IMG/VR virus record: IMGVR_UViG_3300029983_000020
Location: 1 to 64,000 of that record
Length of the DNA: 64,000 nucleotides
Source of the DNA: a virus
Reading direction: 5' to 3' (one strand)
Positions 54,060 through 62,142 of this stretch are shown here, one piece after another. The position numbers were made by a program, and so were the translations under genes. Numbering within the stretch: position 1 is the stretch's first letter; every line of letters begins with the position of its first letter. The notes under the pieces were generated by a model. The model had not been told where the DNA came from and made no database searches. It was given only the letters and a program-made list of their open reading frames with translations.

Positions 54060-57000
54060 ATGGCAAACGAATTTAAAATTAAAACCGGTCTAATTTTAGG
54101 CCCTCCTGCTACATCACAACCTGTAATTAGCATTCAAAATTCATCTACTTCAATAACTGCAAATGCATCAACTTTTTTAGTATCTGCAAATGCTATACAT
54201 GAGTATGTCAGTCCTATTTTTGATAAAGATTTTTCTCAAGATTCTTCAATATTTTCTATAAATGCTTCAATATTTGCTATAGAATCATCCCTTGGTGATT
54301 ATGTAAACAAATCAGGAGATATAATGTCAGGAAATCTTCAGATAAATGCAAGTTTATTTGCAAATGATATTCATACAGACATTTTACATTTAAATACATC
54401 TCCTACTGTAGGTTCTTTTGAACCTGGCAAAATCTTTTATGATGTGCCAAGCAAAACAATATCTGCAATGATTGATAATGATGTCACTATGCAGATTGGG
54501 CAGGAAGAACTTGTACTTGTTTATAACGGCACTGGTGTAGTGATTCCCAATGGAAAAATGGTTTACGCTAATGGAGCAAATGGCGATATGCCTACAATAG
54601 CTCTTGCAAAAGCAGATTCGTTATTAACGGCATTGCCAATTGGTATGACTACTCAATCCATTCCTAATGGACAAAGTGGTCTTGTTACTAATAGAGGTAT
54701 CGTACATTTCGTAGACACAAGCTCATATACACCTGGGAATTATTTATATTTAAGCCCATATATCGCGGGCGCGGTTACTGAAATTGCTCCTACTGATACG
54801 GATCATTATTTAGTTATATGCGGAAGAACTCTTATTAATGCAAGCATAGGTAGTGTATATGTAAGACAAATCCTTAATAATCGTCTTACCGACCTTACAG
54901 ATGTTGCAATTAATAGCCCAGTTACTGATCAAGTTCTTCGTTTCAATGGAACTGAATGGGTTAATGGAGCTCAATTGGCAGTAAGTGCAGGGAGTGGAGT
55001 AACATTTTTCTTGGATGAATCATATGTCCTTCCTCCAGGAACTGGCCCTCAAACACTTCCACTTCATGTATTATCAAAAACCCCTATAACGACTACAGAG
55101 ATAATAGATAGTGTATCAGTCAATAATACAACTAAATTGATTGATATGTATATGTACAATACTTCTTTAGGAGGTACGCAAATAGATGCAGGTAAATGGG
55201 AATTTAATAATTATTGTTATGTTTCTTCAGATACAAGTATTTCTACAATTCCTGTTACTGTTCGTAATGTAGAAGCCGGGTCTGGAGCCGTTAGCATAAT
55301 AGGTTCAGGAACTTCTAGAACTGCAATATCAACAGATGCTCCTTTTGCAATAGAAAAAATAACGAATATAGCAGATAGAGAGTTTACAAGTGATACAGGG
55401 TTTTGGCAATTGTCATTTAGTTCTATAAGTGATGGTAGTCTAAATATATCAGGTTTGGGAGATGTAAGTAAGAATAATTTATTAACAATAGGTAAAACTT
55501 ATATTATAACATATACCATTTTAAAAATAGACGCCATCTTTCTTCAGTTTGCATGTTTAGTGGGTAATACCTTTGGAGAAATTGTAACTAGTGCGGGTAC
55601 TTATACTGACACTATTGTCTGTAATGGTAACACAAATTTTTGGTTTAGAATTATCTTTGGTGTGCCGTCTAATAGCGTAATTATTGACAATGTTTCTATA
55701 AAGGAATTAAATACAGATTTTGGAAATGCCGATATGACACTAGCTGGCCTTTTGCAAACTCCAAAAGCTATATTTAAAATATCAAATGTAATCGATAGTT
55801 CTTCTGCAACAGTCGAAACTCTTTCAACATATACAAATGAATCTTCAGTAGGATACAATCTTCATAAATTTTTATTTAATGCGATACCTGCTCCGATTGT
55901 AAATACAACTGTGGGTTTAACTACAACACTTACAGTTCAACCTGCATTTCCAATTCAATCCCCTAATAAATTATCAGTAGGTTATTACGCTCGTAGCACT
56001 GGAGATGTGTCGATTTATCTTTATCATAATGGAACTGATCATTATACAAATTTTGTAACTCCATTAGCTATTAGGCATAATGATTTATCGGGTATTCAAG
56101 GTGGAAGTGGTTCTGGAATTTATCACTTAGATTTAATAAAATATAATATAGTACAAAATACATTAGGAGTAAACACAGGTGACCAAAATTTAAGTGGATT
56201 AGTGCCTTACACGGGTGCAACAACAGATGTTGATTTAGGAATTCGTAATTTAACTATAGATACAAGCACATTATTTGTAAACTCATCTACTCATCAAGTT
56301 GGGATAGGCACAACTACACCAATAACTAAATTAACTGTAAATGGAAGCATCGGTATTTTAGGAAACGGGGGCATTGATATGTATAATACTGCCGGCTCTC
56401 TTACGGGAAGACTAACTAATAATGCTGATAGATTTAATTTCTATGGATATTGGAGCACTGCATTTTCTGACTATTTAGGTGAAATCATGAGACTTCAGGC
56501 AGGCAAAGTCGGTATTGGAACAATATCTCCGTCTGAAGCTCTTCATGTTGTTGGCAACGGCCAATTTAATGAAACATATCCGTATATCAATTTAAAACCT
56601 ACAGCATGGTCATTACCATTTTATTTTCAATCTGGCACATCAGAATTGGCTACTGCTTCAAGTAGTGACTATACTGTATTTTTAAATCCGGCCGGCAAAG
56701 GTTTCTCGTTTAATCAACAAGGTGCGCCTCGTATACTTATTTCTCCAAGTACAGGATATGTTGGAATCGGTACTTCATCACCTCAAGAAAAATTAGATGT
56801 AAGTGGAAATATTCAATCATCTCTTAAAATTAATGCAGGAAAATTCGGATTATATGCAGGCCTTGGTGTATATTCATCCGATGTAGACTTACCTATAATT
56901 GCTGGTAATAATGCAAGTTCAATATCAAATATAATATTTAAGACTAATAATGGCGGATCAGTTACTGAAAAGATGAGAATTGACTCGTCAGGAAATATTC

Positions 57001-58901
57001 TCATTTCTCCACTCTCATATTCATCTGAACTTGTAGTAGGACCTTCAATGCAATTTTCAGGAACTGGATTACGTATTGGAACTGCCAGAAGATTAAATTA
57101 TATAGAACCTTTAATATCACTAAGATTATCAGGCGTTGATGGTGCAGATACATTTAAAACTCCTTATGCAATGACAGGAGGAGGAAGTGGATATTCTGGT
57201 CTTCATTTAAAATACAACGGTGATGTAGCATTTTACGCTGCAAAAGGTGATGTAAGTGTAAATCAGATTGTCACACCCCCCACGAGATTATTCATTGATG
57301 GTAGTTTCGGATATGTAGGGATCGGCACTGGCACTCCAACAGCTACATTACATATAGTAAGTGACACTGGTGGTGGCAATAGTGGCATTAAACTTACTAT
57401 GAATGCACCATCCAATTACGGTTCAATAGATTTTCAAACTTCAAGTGGAGTAATAGGACAATTTGTAACAACTGGACATACTTTCACTAATCAAAGTTTT
57501 AAGCCCGATTCAGTATATTTAACTAATTCATATATTGATGGGCATATTGGTTTTGCTTCTTTCGGGGCAAACGGTTATATAAAGTTTCTTACAGGAGGTT
57601 TAGCAGATGCTAATGAAAGATTACGTATTACAAATACTGGCAACGTTGGTGTCGGAACATTAAATCCCTCTACTAAATTTCATGTCTTTGGAGTTATTTC
57701 TGCATCTGGTGGGGATTCCTCTATGTGGAATACTGCATATAATTTATCAATACTTAATCCAAGTGATAACATATTTCAATGGGATGTATCTAAAAGATTA
57801 TATGCTCCTTATCCAGCTAAAAAAACAACTGATCCTGGAATTGCATATTTTTATTCTGCGGGTCTTGACCCATCTTTTCATGGTACACTTAAATTAGATG
57901 GTATTTTATCAGCAACACAATTTTCATCATATACTGAATCAACTAATGCATTTTATGGAAAAACTATCTCCGGTTTTGGACTTTATGGTGAAGCTACTGT
58001 TGCCGGAACTGGTGTTTATGGCAAAAGTATATCTGGGACAGGTGTAGAAGGATTTTCATCATCAAGTTTTGGAGTAAAAGGACAAAGCTCATCATATTAT
58101 GGAATTTATGGAATATCTGGAACTGGAGTAGGTGTTTTAGCAACAAGTACATCTGCTGAAGGTTTATCAGTAGGAACAAACCCAGCAACTACTGATGTCG
58201 CACATAAAGCGGCAATATTTCAACGTGCTACCTCAAATCTTCCAGCAAATGGAATAGGCCAATATATTTCATTTGAATGTGAAGTATCTGCTAGTTATAT
58301 ACCCGAAGTTGCTAAATTTGGACAAGTGATGATTGATGTATCACGATTTGGATTTGTTTCAGGATTCGAATGGTCATTAGCAAATTCAGCAGTTATTACA
58401 AGAAAAATGGCGCTATCAGGTACTGGAAAATTAACTCTTGATGGATATGGGAGCGGCAATCAAACTGGTGTATCAACAAGATCATTAAATGTTGATGGAA
58501 GTGGAAATATTATTGAAGTTGGAGTACAAGTGGTTGGGCAAACATATAACATTAAGATTATTGATGATGTAACAGTTTTACAAATAGGAGATTCTCAATT
58601 AATATTTTGTATTCCTGATAATGTAAATAATTTTAAACTAACTACTTGCGCAGCATATGTAACAACATGTTCTTCAAGCGGACTTCCAACAATAAAATTT
58701 AGGAATATAACAAAGGCAACTTCATTTTTAACAACGCCTTTAACAATTGATGCTAGTGAATACACAAGTTTCACTGCAGCAACACCAGTAGTTATAAACG
58801 CTTCAACAAATACAATTAACACAGGCGATTTAATTGCAATAGACGTATCAACTGCAGGTTCTGGAGCTAAAGGATTGGGTGTAATTTTAACATTTAGTTA
58901 A
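54060..58901 (+). CDS. Long tail fibre with GIGTxxP repeats and conserved C-terminal beta domain, 1613 aa
   Basis: The start MANEFKIKTGLIL is a typical fibre docking sequence. The middle contains the module VTFFLDESYVLPPGTGPQ. From residue 745 on, five repeats of the form VGIGTxxPxxxLxVxG occur (GIGTTTPITKLTVNG, GIGTISPSEALHVVG, GIGTSSPQEKLDVSG, GIGTGTPTATLHIVS, GVGTLNPSTKFHVFG), each starting a fibre segment. Near 1300 come Gly/Ser repeats (GFGLYGEAT, GTGVYGKSI). The last 115 residues (LQIGDSQLIFCIPDNVN to KGLGVILTFS) are a beta sandwich found widely at phage fibre ends, presumably the receptor-binding tip. No S74 autoprotease is present. Confidence 0.8.
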   Translation: MANEFKIKTGLILGPPATSQPVISIQNSSTSITANASTFLVSANAIHEYVSPIFDKDFSQDSSIFSINASIFAIESSLGDYVNKSGDIMSGNLQINASLFANDIHTDILHLNTSPTVGSFEPGKIFYDVPSKTISAMIDNDVTMQIGQEELVLVYNGTGVVIPNGKMVYANGANGDMPTIALAKADSLLTALPIGMTTQSIPNGQSGLVTNRGIVHFVDTSSYTPGNYLYLSPYIAGAVTEIAPTDTDHYLVICGRTLINASIGSVYVRQILNNRLTDLTDVAINSPVTDQVLRFNGTEWVNGAQLAVSAGSGVTFFLDESYVLPPGTGPQTLPLHVLSKTPITTTEIIDSVSVNNTTKLIDMYMYNTSLGGTQIDAGKWEFNNYCYVSSDTSISTIPVTVRNVEAGSGAVSIIGSGTSRTAISTDAPFAIEKITNIADREFTSDTGFWQLSFSSISDGSLNISGLGDVSKNNLLTIGKTYIITYTILKIDAIFLQFACLVGNTFGEIVTSAGTYTDTIVCNGNTNFWFRIIFGVPSNSVIIDNVSIKELNTDFGNADMTLAGLLQTPKAIFKISNVIDSSSATVETLSTYTNESSVGYNLHKFLFNAIPAPIVNTTVGLTTTLTVQPAFPIQSPNKLSVGYYARSTGDVSIYLYHNGTDHYTNFVTPLAIRHNDLSGIQGGSGSGIYHLDLIKYNIVQNTLGVNTGDQNLSGLVPYTGATTDVDLGIRNLTIDTSTLFVNSSTHQVGIGTTTPITKLTVNGSIGILGNGGIDMYNTAGSLTGRLTNNADRFNFYGYWSTAFSDYLGEIMRLQAGKVGIGTISPSEALHVVGNGQFNETYPYINLKPTAWSLPFYFQSGTSELATASSSDYTVFLNPAGKGFSFNQQGAPRILISPSTGYVGIGTSSPQEKLDVSGNIQSSLKINAGKFGLYAGLGVYSSDVDLPIIAGNNASSISNIIFKTNNGGSVTEKMRIDSSGNILISPLSYSSELVVGPSMQFSGTGLRIGTARRLNYIEPLISLRLSGVDGADTFKTPYAMTGGGSGYSGLHLKYNGDVAFYAAKGDVSVNQIVTPPTRLFIDGSFGYVGIGTGTPTATLHIVSDTGGGNSGIKLTMNAPSNYGSIDFQTSSGVIGQFVTTGHTFTNQSFKPDSVYLTNSYIDGHIGFASFGANGYIKFLTGGLADANERLRITNTGNVGVGTLNPSTKFHVFGVISASGGDSSMWNTAYNLSILNPSDNIFQWDVSKRLYAPYPAKKTTDPGIAYFYSAGLDPSFHGTLKLDGILSATQFSSYTESTNAFYGKTISGFGLYGEATVAGTGVYGKSISGTGVEGFSSSSFGVKGQSSSYYGIYGISGTGVGVLATSTSAEGLSVGTNPATTDVAHKAAIFQRATSNLPANGIGQYISFECEVSASYIPEVAKFGQVMIDVSRFGFVSGFEWSLANSAVITRKMALSGTGKLTLDGYGSGNQTGVSTRSLNVDGSGNIIEVGVQVVGQTYNIKIIDDVTVLQIGDSQLIFCIPDNVNNFKLTTCAAYVTTCSSSGLPTIKFRNITKATSFLTTPLTIDASEYTSFTAATPVVINASTNTINTGDLIAIDVSTAGSGAKGLGVILTFS

Positions 58902-58902
58902 C

Positions 58903-59154
58903 ATGCGAATAATTAAAAATATAACTCGAGGCTATTATAATTGGCTTAGATACATTTTCAATAAAAAATATAGAGTAAAAATAAAAGAACTGGCATCTAA
59001 ACGCATAAAAATTTGTGAATCTTGTCAGTTCTTTTTTAAATACTCAAGAAATTGTATGTTGTGTGGATGCTTTTGTGACATAAAAGTTAAATCTGATTTT
59101 AAATTAGATCACAATGAGATAAGTATTGACGGTTGCCCAGAAAGAAAATGGTAA
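58903..59154 (+). CDS. Small cysteine-rich zinc-ribbon protein, 83 aa
   Basis: A basic helical N-terminus (NITRGYYNWLRYIFNKKYR) is followed by a CxxC pair (KICESCQFF), then CMLCGCFC and a final GCPERKW, enough Cys for one or two zinc sites. The arrangement is common in small proteins encoded next to tail genes of Bacteroidota phages. It begins 1 bp after the stop of the long fibre, so it is translated with it. A fibre assembly factor or a nucleic-acid binder are both possible. Confidence 0.65.
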   Translation: MRIIKNITRGYYNWLRYIFNKKYRVKIKELASKRIKICESCQFFFKYSRNCMLCGCFCDIKVKSDFKLDHNEISIDGCPERKW

Positions 59155-59170
59155 AGCGACCAATACATAT

Positions 59171-59186
59171 GAATATATAAAATAAA
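59171..59186 (+). promoter_or_regulatory. Late-type promoter motif (GAATATATAAAATAAA)
   Basis: A consensus match ending 9 bp before the gp14-like ATG at 59196. It heads the neck/packaging cluster. Confidence 0.6.
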
Positions 59187-59195
59187 TTACATTAA

Positions 59196-60902
59196 ATGGC
59201 AGACTGCCCTGTTAATAAAGATAATCTTTCTGCTGCTAATCCAGCTTTAAGCGCTCCCACATCATCCATAATAAATAATGATGCAAAGGGAATTGCTGGT
59301 GGTTTAGGAAGTGGAGCTTCGTCTTTTTTCGATATTAATAAAATTGTTACTGCTGCACAACAATACACGGCACTTAATGGTCTTGCGAATGAATTATTTG
59401 GCTATGGTGTTAAATGGTTCCGTGCAGTTCCTCAACAACGTTCAAAAGATGTCATATTTCAAGAGTATACATTATCTAATGTAGATGAATGCCCTATTGA
59501 TATAAAAGTAATTATTGCTGCTGGCAATATGCCAGATAGTAAATACACATACGATTTAATGGGTCTGGAATATGAAGTCCCTCTAGAATTTCAAATTGAC
59601 AAATTTTACTGGGAAAGTAAAGTTGGATTTGGAACAGCTCCTCAAAAACTTGATGTAGTTTATTTTCCAATTGAAAACAAATTATATGAAGTTGAATCTA
59701 CTTATTTATTTAGAGGATTCATGGGTCAAGAAACTTCATGGAAAATTAACTTGAAAAAATACCAACCAAAATCTTCAAGAAGAGAAAGTGTTGCTTTGCA
59801 AGAAACTATTGACAATTATACTGTTAGTGTCGAAGAAATTTTTGGAACATCAATTAGCAATGATATAAAGAAACTTGTAGATGATACACAATTTAGTCAA
59901 TTCAATGGAACATCAAAGGATAAATTTAAAAAGATAGATACTGAGTTGAAAACTATAACGCAGGAAATTAGCATCTATGGCACTGTTGTTGCTCAATCAT
60001 TTTATGATATGGCATCTCCGGTTTGGTATGATGCTGTAACATATAATGAAAGTGATCTTATAAATACTACATCTGATAGAAGTTTAACTGCATGGATACA
60101 GCCAAGAACTCCTGTATCTGCTCCAAAAATATACAATGTTACTTCAATTACTCCTATTTTGTCAATTGACCCGCCTCACGGAAAATCTAATTACTCAATT
60201 GTAATTGATACTAATCAAGGCTATGATGCCATTGAATTGAATAGTGCAGTCATTATTTCACGTCCAGGTGCTCTTAATTTATACGCAAAAATTATAGAAA
60301 TTGGAACAAACCCGCTAATTCTTTATTGCTTAATAAATCCGTTTGTAATTGAAGATTTAAATGCTATTAAAACTGATTGGACTACACAAATTGGCTATAA
60401 ATTATATGTCAATGAGCCGATTTCTATTTTAGATGGTATTAATGACTTTGGCGATCACGTACTTTCAGTTAACATATATGCTAATCAATACATTGCCATA
60501 AATTACGGGCACGCTTATTCTAATGATGATGCTTATGTCATTAGAATGGACGATAAAATATTAGACAATGAATGGTATGCATTTGTAATAAATATTGGAA
60601 ATAGTTGGAAACAATATAGTGTATATGTTTGGAAAAAACATGAGACTGATAAGAATGAAAAACTACAAAATGTTTATTATGAAACACTTAGAATGTATCC
60701 AGAAGATATAGCAATTGATAGTTATACGATTAATAAATCTAATGCATATTTAACTAATCTACGATTGTATAACACTACAATCGAAGAAGAAAAACAGGCA
60801 AAAGAACTTCTTTCATACTTTACAAAAGACTCTGATCAAATTATCATTAGTGATAACTGTGATCAAATAATGAAAATTCCGTACATAAACAAATCGAGAT
60901 AA
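59196..60902 (+). CDS. 14: Neck protein, T4 gp14-like, with lectin-like C-terminal extension
   Basis: Residues about 65-200 follow T4 gp14 in order: a helix, RAVPQQRSKDVIFQEYTLSN (T4 ...DLIFGEDLKNKF), YDLMGLEYEVPLEFQIDKF (SNFGMQVQDEVTLSIN), then LDVVYFPIENKLYEVE (GDLIYFPMDNSLFEIN) and GQETSWKINLKKYQ. gp14 joins gp13 in the neck rings. T4 gp14 has 256 residues; this protein has 568. The extra C-terminal half reads as a concanavalin-like beta sandwich (LTAWIQPRTP, EWYAFVINIGNSWKQYSVYV, AYLTNLRLYNTTIEEE). That extension may decorate the neck, like whisker or collar proteins. The genes for gp16 and gp17 follow, as in T4. Confidence 0.75.
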   Translation: MADCPVNKDNLSAANPALSAPTSSIINNDAKGIAGGLGSGASSFFDINKIVTAAQQYTALNGLANELFGYGVKWFRAVPQQRSKDVIFQEYTLSNVDECPIDIKVIIAAGNMPDSKYTYDLMGLEYEVPLEFQIDKFYWESKVGFGTAPQKLDVVYFPIENKLYEVESTYLFRGFMGQETSWKINLKKYQPKSSRRESVALQETIDNYTVSVEEIFGTSISNDIKKLVDDTQFSQFNGTSKDKFKKIDTELKTITQEISIYGTVVAQSFYDMASPVWYDAVTYNESDLINTTSDRSLTAWIQPRTPVSAPKIYNVTSITPILSIDPPHGKSNYSIVIDTNQGYDAIELNSAVIISRPGALNLYAKIIEIGTNPLILYCLINPFVIEDLNAIKTDWTTQIGYKLYVNEPISILDGINDFGDHVLSVNIYANQYIAINYGHAYSNDDAYVIRMDDKILDNEWYAFVINIGNSWKQYSVYVWKKHETDKNEKLQNVYYETLRMYPEDIAIDSYTINKSNAYLTNLRLYNTTIEEEKQAKELLSYFTKDSDQIIISDNCDQIMKIPYINKSR

Positions 60903-60930
60903 CAAGCGAAAGCTTTTAAAATAACAAATT

Positions 60931-61572
60931 ATGAGTATTAAAAAAGATAGAGATGATCTTGAGAAAATGCTAAAAAATTCTCCTCAAGATATCAATGAAA
61001 ACGTTCCTTCTGAAGAACAAATACCCGGATTACAGGGTGAACCTCTTATCGGTGTAAATTTTATAGACCTAAGAGAAGAATGCCAGATAGAAGCGCATAA
61101 AATGATAACAAATGCTATTGCATTTATGATACCACCAGAAATGATGGAATCAAATGAATACATCAAAGATAAAATCAACATGGATGTCATGTCGTTATCA
61201 GGAATGGTGTATCAACTTCGAACTAACGAAGTAGTTCAAAGAACATTATTAGAGCAAATTAATAAAGGCATGGCTCAACCTCGTATGTTTGAGGTGTTTT
61301 CTGGTATGTCAAAAACTATAAGTGAACTAAATAAACAATTGATACAAACAATCGAGGCATTAAAAGAAACTTATAAAGGATTTAAAAATGATGTTAAAGA
61401 AAGACAAACAGAAGCATTAGGACCAGCTTCATCAGGACCCACTGGAATGCTCACAACTGGCGATGGAAGTGTTGTAACTCGAGGTACCAAGGAATTAATC
61501 AATAACATTAAAAAAATAAAAAAGGATCAAGCAATAGATGATGCAAATCTTGTGTCACCTCTTAATATTTAA
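60931..61572 (+). CDS. 16: Small terminase subunit, T4 gp16-like
   Basis: The 213-residue protein lies between gp14-like and gp17-like genes, the T4 position. Its helical centre MFEVFSGMSKTISELNKQLI (matching [20 protein letters not shown] in T4 gp16) forms the central coiled-coil oligomerisation region. The C-terminal tail TGMLTTGDGSVVTRGTKELI resembles [20 protein letters not shown] of gp16. The N-terminus (PGLQGEPLIGVNFIDLREE) is an added acidic arm. Small terminase rings recognise DNA and stimulate the gp17 ATPase. It ends 2 bp before the gp17 gene start. Confidence 0.82.
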   Translation: MSIKKDRDDLEKMLKNSPQDINENVPSEEQIPGLQGEPLIGVNFIDLREECQIEAHKMITNAIAFMIPPEMMESNEYIKDKINMDVMSLSGMVYQLRTNEVVQRTLLEQINKGMAQPRMFEVFSGMSKTISELNKQLIQTIEALKETYKGFKNDVKERQTEALGPASSGPTGMLTTGDGSVVTRGTKELINNIKKIKKDQAIDDANLVSPLNI

Positions 61573-61574
61573 TC

Positions 61575-62099
61575 ATGGAATCCCCTATAGTCTGGACTAG
61601 CATATTAGTTCAACAATCAATGGACAAGTTAAGAATGGGTATACCCACAAACTTGGCGTGTTTTTGGGGGTCAGATATTGAATTAAAAGCACCAGAGCTT
61701 TTAGTTAAATTAACACCAGAGGAAATTGATGAGTTTGATAAATGCTCAAATGACATAATATATTTTGTTGAAAAATATTGTCGTTTTCTTACAGATAAAG
61801 GAAGACGAACAGTTCCTTTGAGATCGTATCAAAAAAGAATTCTCAGAGCATTATCAAAAGAAGAATATAGCGAAACGTTTGAAGATTTAATTCCTTCTAT
61901 TCGTAATATGATCATGATGCAGAGCAGACAAAGTGGAAAATGTTTTTTTGATGGTCTGGTTACATTGCAATGGCCTAATGGAAATATTTATAGAGTCCCA
62001 ATTAATATATTTTATTATATGAAAAAAGGTAAATTGTCCGTAATTGAAAAAATAAAAGTAAAACTTTATATGTGGAAATATATAATTGAAAAAGAATAA
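61575..62099 (+). CDS. 17: Large terminase N-terminal fragment fused to the N-half of a split intein
   Basis: Residues 1-122 are the start of a gp17-type large terminase: CSNDIIYFVEKYCRFL, VPLRSYQKRILRAL, then MIMMQSRQSGK, the Walker A motif of the packaging ATPase (T4: SRQLGKTT). Where Thr should follow, the frame reads CFFDGLVTLQWPNGNIYRVP, an intein block A with nucleophile Cys123, and stops after 52 residues. No block B (TxxH), no C-terminal intein block and no rest of the ATPase follow. The product should rejoin in trans with a C-intein/terminase fragment encoded downstream, with Thr as the +1 residue. Without splicing the ATPase is dead, so splicing is presumably essential. Confidence 0.88.
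   Translation: MESPIVWTSILVQQSMDKLRMGIPTNLACFWGSDIELKAPELLVKLTPEEIDEFDKCSNDIIYFVEKYCRFLTDKGRRTVPLRSYQKRILRALSKEEYSETFEDLIPSIRNMIMMQSRQSGKCFFDGLVTLQWPNGNIYRVPINIFYYMKKGKLSVIEKIKVKLYMWKYIIEKE
61941..62096 (+). mobile_element. N-terminal split-intein segment (52 residues)
   Basis: It begins at Cys123 of the frame. Block A has the C-F-x-x-G-L-V-T-L form. A strand-turn-strand (WPNGNIYRVP) and a basic helix (KKGKLSVIEKIKVKLYMWKY) follow, then a stop codon. At 52 residues it is shorter than the roughly 100-residue canonical N-inteins and lacks the block B Thr-x-x-His, placing it near the atypically split terminase inteins such as AceL-TerL, whose N-part is about 25 residues. Confidence 0.8.
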
Positions 62100-62142
62100 A
62101 ACTTCATAAGTGTGTATGTATATATACTAAAATACTATCATT

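Noticed and set aside
61575-62142. Frameshift or sequencing error in an ordinary terminase with a complete intein
   Set aside because: The break coincides with an intein block A at the known P-loop insertion site, and the endonuclease has its own ATG after a separate gap, so a fractured gene explains it better.
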